Shown: positions 59,760 through 64,000 of the stretch, one piece after another
Layout of the letters: every line of letters starts with the position of its first letter
Position numbering within the stretch: position 1 is the first letter of the stretch
NCBI GenBank assembly: GCA_003508835.1
Contig: PUFA01000062.1
Span: 4,371,001 to 4,435,000, forward strand
Origin: Eonycteris spelaea
Taxonomy: Eukaryota; Chordata; Mammalia; Chiroptera; Pteropodidae
Direction: 5' to 3'
Length of the DNA: 64,000 nt
The notes under the pieces: model-generated
Told to the model about the DNA's origin: nothing
The model's input: only the letters and a program-made list of their open reading frames with translations
The model's database searches: none
Translations under genes and position numbers: made by a program

Positions 59760-62700
59760 TACATTTTCGTGTTTGCGTGTACAGTGTGTGAATAGATGAA
59801 TGACATATGCATGGATACACAGGCTATTCATTCACTTTCAAATGTGATTTATTATCCAGTATATTTTTATATTGTCTTTAAGTGGATCAAGGGAGACTGT
59901 TCAGTTCCTTGTTGAAACAATAATAAGAATGCTTATTTTATTCTCTTCACCTAATTTTATTATTTTATCATTAAGAGTAAAAGGTATTGATTTAGCATGA
60001 CTAATTCTTAGAGACTTCCCTAAAGTGGAGGAAAGGTGAGATTGCATGCACAAGGGGAAAAAAACAGGCAGAAAATAATACCAGAAAGGTAAAAAATTGT
60101 TGTCTAAAGGTGGTAAAATGATGATTATTATTCCATAATGTACTTAATGTTCTTTATAATAAAACATGTTTCATTTTACAATGGTATGTTATCTGGTATC
60201 AAGTAACAGACACTTCAAAAAAAGTGCATTTTTAAAATAAATATTAAAATAAGCAATACAGTTAAACATCAGGTAGTTTGTGACAACACTAAACTACACA
60301 TTCTTACTCCAAATTAATGTTTTCTTAGATTAAGGTAGAGATAAGTCATAGTGTTGATGTCACAAAAAATTTCTGTCTCTTTCTCGGCTAATAAATTATA
60401 TAGTTTGATTATTTCTCAGTAGGAAAAGGTTATAGTTCTTTGAAGGAAGGGGATAAAACATTAATTTGACTTTAACATTACAACTTTTATGCATGAGCTT
60501 CAGGAATGTATATAAGAGGGCAAAGGTTCCCCAAGGACAGTAGTCACCTACTCTAATAGAGATAAAAGATTGAACATAAACCTGTCCCTAGAGAGAGAAA
60601 AATGAATAGGATAATTGGCTCAGGGGCCTGGTGGCACCTGGAAACAGATGCTGCACTCATCCCTGGAATACTTCATTACCAAATATGATCTTGTGCTGCA
60701 GAATGTCTGGGAGATTGTGTCCGAGTTAGAGGAGCCTGAAGGATTTTGTTATTCTCTGAAATGAAGGTTACAGGGGGCCAGTAAAGTCCAGAGGCCAATC
60801 TGTGTGGATCCTGTGGACCTGGTGTGTCTGATCTGAGGAGAAGTCTCAGGGATCTGGTTGGGGACAGTGTGACGAGGGTCTTTTCACAGGACTGCTTTGT
60901 ATAGCTAGTCTTATCCGTCCTGGGCATTACTTTGGACTCTTGCTTCTTCTGGACTAACTGTGAGAAGAGACAGAGATGGAGGATTGCCATTAAGAACACC
61001 AAGGCAGTGTTCTGTTTTGTTACTAGTGTTTTGCGGTTCTTACCTTACCTGTTTCCAGGAAGACTTGTCATTCATCACCTTCCTTTCCTCAGTTGTCTCA
61101 GCCGTGGAACCAAAGGGCAGGAGAGAGAAAGGGAGGTTGGAGGAGAGTAGTTACAAATCATATGGGGACAATTTTTTAAAATCTCTGTAAATGAGTCAGT
61201 GTGATGATCCTTTGGATCTATCCTTCCTGTAAATTTAGAAAAAGTTCTGCCCTTAAGCCACGGACAACTTTAGTATTTTTTTGAATGCTAGAAAACAGAT
61301 GGTAGGTTGTAAATACCCTAGAGGAGCAAAAAAGAAAATACTAAATACTAAGGAAAATATTGCACATTTAATAGGTTTTAAGTATATTAGGCTTGATTTT
61401 TCTGTCTTAAAAATATTATTTTTCAAAAGACAAGTTTTCTTAAAGGAAATTTAAAGTTAAATCTGCTAAGCATTTGTGAATTTCTTTTGTAACATCAGAA
61501 ATAAAGATAGATCTAGCTCCTTTCAGGCAATATTCTTTAAGTGAAGCTTTTTCCTATTGTAGAAATTAATTTTTTTTTAATTTTGAAAACTACTCCAATA
61601 ATAAAGTATAAGAAGTTATACATAGTTTTATATTCAACATGTTTCTATCAGTCTGATCCCATAATTACAAATAGCTAAGCATAAAATGTTCTGACTAGCG
61701 CAATCTCTATAGGTGCAGTTCTTCTCAGTGGACAGTGTGGGCTCTATAATGGTACTTGGCTTTTTATAACATTAAAACAAGAATTTTTACATGATAAACT
61801 TGTAAACTTTCAACCATTCAAATTTGTATATATGTGTTATAAATGCTGAGTAAATATTTACATTTAATTTATTTGAAATAGGTTTCAGTTTTAATGCTTT
61901 ATAATATAAATATTATAATTTAAAAATAAAATTTATTAATTATTGGTTTTCGTCTTAATTGAGGAAATGTTTATTCTAATGTCTTTAGTTCTGCTGTGAC
62001 AGTTAGAAGTGGTCAACACACAGGAACTGCTGTCTCGGCTCTGATTGTGAGTGTTATTTCATGTGGATAATTCAGGCACACCAGAGTTGCTTTTTTGGAC
62101 TTGCATTAAGTTGATGAAATACACAATGGAAAACTGAATGAAACAAACTGGAAAAAAAAAAAAGACTCTCCCATGTTTTTGAGAATTATATCATGGTTAA
62201 GGAGTAGAAATCTTGGCCTCAGAGATCTATGAGTTCATCATCTGACTAAACGTTTTGTGGAGAATATTTCTTCCCACAAACGTTTGCTGCTCAGAGGCTC
62301 TTTTTTCCCAGCAGTGCTAGAGAAACAAAGTATAGGGATTCTGAAGCTGGTGAATTATGCTTATCCTGCCTTCTCACAGAAAATAACAAAAATTGGTGCA
62401 ACTGGATGGCCCCCTTCAGGATTAAATTTTACTTAGTGGAAAAAAGACTATAGAAGCTCTTTTTTTTTTTTTTGCGTATAGTTTACCGTGTCTAGAGGTA
62501 CTATCATAGATTTAAACTGTTTTCCATAGGTAGTTGCATATGACAGCTCTAAAAGTCTTTCTATATGCAAAGTCTAGGACATTTGGAATGTAGTCATTTT
62601 CTGAAGTATCTCTATAAATTATGTTTTCATTAATCTTGCCATCAATAGTTTGTTAGTTGTCGTCAGTAGTTAGCTTAAATTCTTTTTTTCATGTGAAAAT

Positions 62701-62990
62701 GAAAAGCCATACTCTTGTTTTCTTGTGAGTTCATCTGAGCTTAAAGCTCTAATATTTATCTACCTCATTTTCTGGAATTTATGTATACATTTTGTTCATC
62801 AGTTTTAAGCACCTAGAGGCTAGAATTATGGAGATAAACGTATAAGATTTTACTTAATGTAGCGAAGTATTACAATTCATTTTGATAAAGCAAAGACATT
62901 TTCTGTCACAGAAACATTTTTAGAAGGAATTAACTTATATCAGTTGTAGTTTCTGCTTTCAATGGATAAGCCTGGGGCAGGTGACTTTAA
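59760..62990. other. ELOVL6 intron, no gene recognised
   Basis: 60690-61160 is more GC-balanced with short frames on both strands but lacks recognisable domains. The rest is AT-rich with an A-run at 62152-62163 and a T-run at 62461-62473. Confidence 0.4.
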
Positions 62991-62994
62991 ATAA

Positions 62995-63240
62995 TATATT
63001 GTAGAACATTTAAGAAACATAAATAAACAAAAATAGAAAATAAATGTCACCATGATTAACACTAACATTTTAGTGCAAATCTTTTTAAAATTCTCTCTTT
63101 CCATCTATCCATCTCTGTTTTTCTTTGTAACAAAAATATGATCATAAGGTTCATACCATATATTTCAGTAATCTGACTTTTTAAAAAATATAGATTGGGC
63201 ATTTTTCCATGTTGTTACTTTCACCAAATTGTAAATGGGG
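62995..63240 (-). mobile_element. Old L1 3' UTR, antisense
   Basis: TATGATCATAAGGTTCATAC, TCAGTAATCTGACTTTTTAA and ATTTTTCCATGTTGTTAC follow the L1M 3' UTR reverse complement. Confidence 0.55.
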
Positions 63241-64000
63241 GAATTGTTTCTTTACTGTTCCAGCTGACCTGTGAAAAGTCTGGGGAGATGCGTATCACTC
63301 TTTTCAATCAGCCTATTGGTTTCTATCATTCTTAGAAGGAAAAAGAAAACTGGTAGCTTTGAAAGAGCAAAAGAATACACTGAATGATAGATTAAGATGG
63401 TTTCGGTTTGACCGGTGGAATAAAAATGCAATAAATTTCAGGTTATTTTCTTCATAGATTAAACCCTCTGTAGGTAATACTCATCCGTTTGCAGGATTCA
63501 AGGACTATGTTGAGGTGCTTTCAACTGCAAATAGCAAATATACTTAAACATAAAACGTTTAATTATTTCATATAATAATAAGTCTGGTTGGAAGCCTCCT
63601 TGGTTGTTCAGTGGTTTAATAACATCATAGTGATCCAGGTTCAATCTGAGTTTTTGGCTTGCCATCCTTAATATTGTTAGCAGTATTTTCTTCATGGTCA
63701 CAAGAAAGCTGCTATATCACCAAACATCTGTCCTTACTCCAACTTCCCAAGCAGAAGGAAGAGGCAGCTGCAAAGAAACCTTATTTTAGTTTTCTTCTTT
63801 ATCAAGGAGAAGCTTCCAAGCCAACTTACTGTGAGTAAGTTTGAATAAGGATTTGCTCATATTATTGCTGTAACTCATCTCCCTGTGTCACATGCCTCAC
63901 TTCTGGACCATCACTGGCAAAGAGGTTGGGATTGCTTTGCCCATCCTTAGACTACTGATAAAGAGACTGATTGCCTTGAGATGCTTATACTGGTCTTGCT

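Larger units (their letters stand above)
46463..64000 (+). other. ELOVL6: ELOVL6 intron following the first coding exon (runs off the window)
   Basis: The intron starts at the donor GTAGGT and has no recognisable ELOVL6 coding exon to the end of the window, so it is longer than 17.5 kb. The first 1.7 kb is CpG-rich and the rest is AT-rich. Identified contents are a sense ERV LTR (56560-56999), a MIR with a tandem duplication (55545-55860), L1 3'-end relics (54470-55090, 62995-63240), L2 (59290-59640) and a MER5-type hAT relic (58890-59085). Between about 48200 and 54470 I recognise no gene or repeat that I would name. Confidence 0.85.

Noticed and set aside
46463..64000. A second ELOVL6 coding exon
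   Set aside because: I looked for the continuation starting with the split Trp codon and the first membrane helix and saw none; the next exon lies beyond the window.

Overview
This is eukaryotic, mammalian nuclear DNA: AT-rich, full of decayed L1, L2, MIR, MaLR/ERV and hAT copies, with one CpG island. The only functional gene I can support is the 5' end of ELOVL6 (fatty-acid elongase 6) on the + strand. Its first coding exon is at 46374-46462, inside a CpG island of about 45580-48190. There are no Alu or rodent B1/B2 elements. The L1 3' ends look like those of laurasiatherians such as bats, carnivores or horses, and a 5S-rRNA-derived retroposon at 9112-9347 is the kind of element described from fruit bats. 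A laurasiatherian, possibly a pteropodid bat, is an inference and not a firm identification.

Layout. 1-45.5 kb is intergenic, upstream of ELOVL6. It holds an L2 split by an ERV LTR (1-1250), an ERVL/MaLR-type LTR end (about 5665-6075), a TATA-bearing LTR-like block (about 6545-7065), an L1 carrying the 5S-derived insertion (about 7930-9432), four same-strand copies of one LTR-like repeat (16722-22012) interleaved with two hAT elements, and a three-layer nest of MaLR LTRs (19942-21279). Next come a 5'-truncated L1 with a perfect 15-bp target duplication (23316-24066), an antisense class-I ERV remnant with LTR, polypurine tract and pol pieces (25492-27905), an unrecognised coding-like fragment (29385-29784), a long TTTC/TTCC tract (30842-31090), an antisense L1 of about 3.7 kb (33490-37170) and a processed PCNA pseudogene (about 37670-38865).

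45.58-48.2 kb is the ELOVL6 CpG-island promoter, 5' UTR, first coding exon and proximal intron. From 46463 to 64000 is intron. It contains L1, L2, MIR and hAT relics and a same-strand ERV LTR (56560-56999) of the same family as the one at 629-1003. No second ELOVL6 exon is present.

I found no operon, CRISPR array or new enzymatic system. The most informative observations are the composite 5S-derived retroposon, the clustered four-copy LTR-like family, the paired ERV LTRs (one in sense inside ELOVL6), and the unidentified coding-like fragment.
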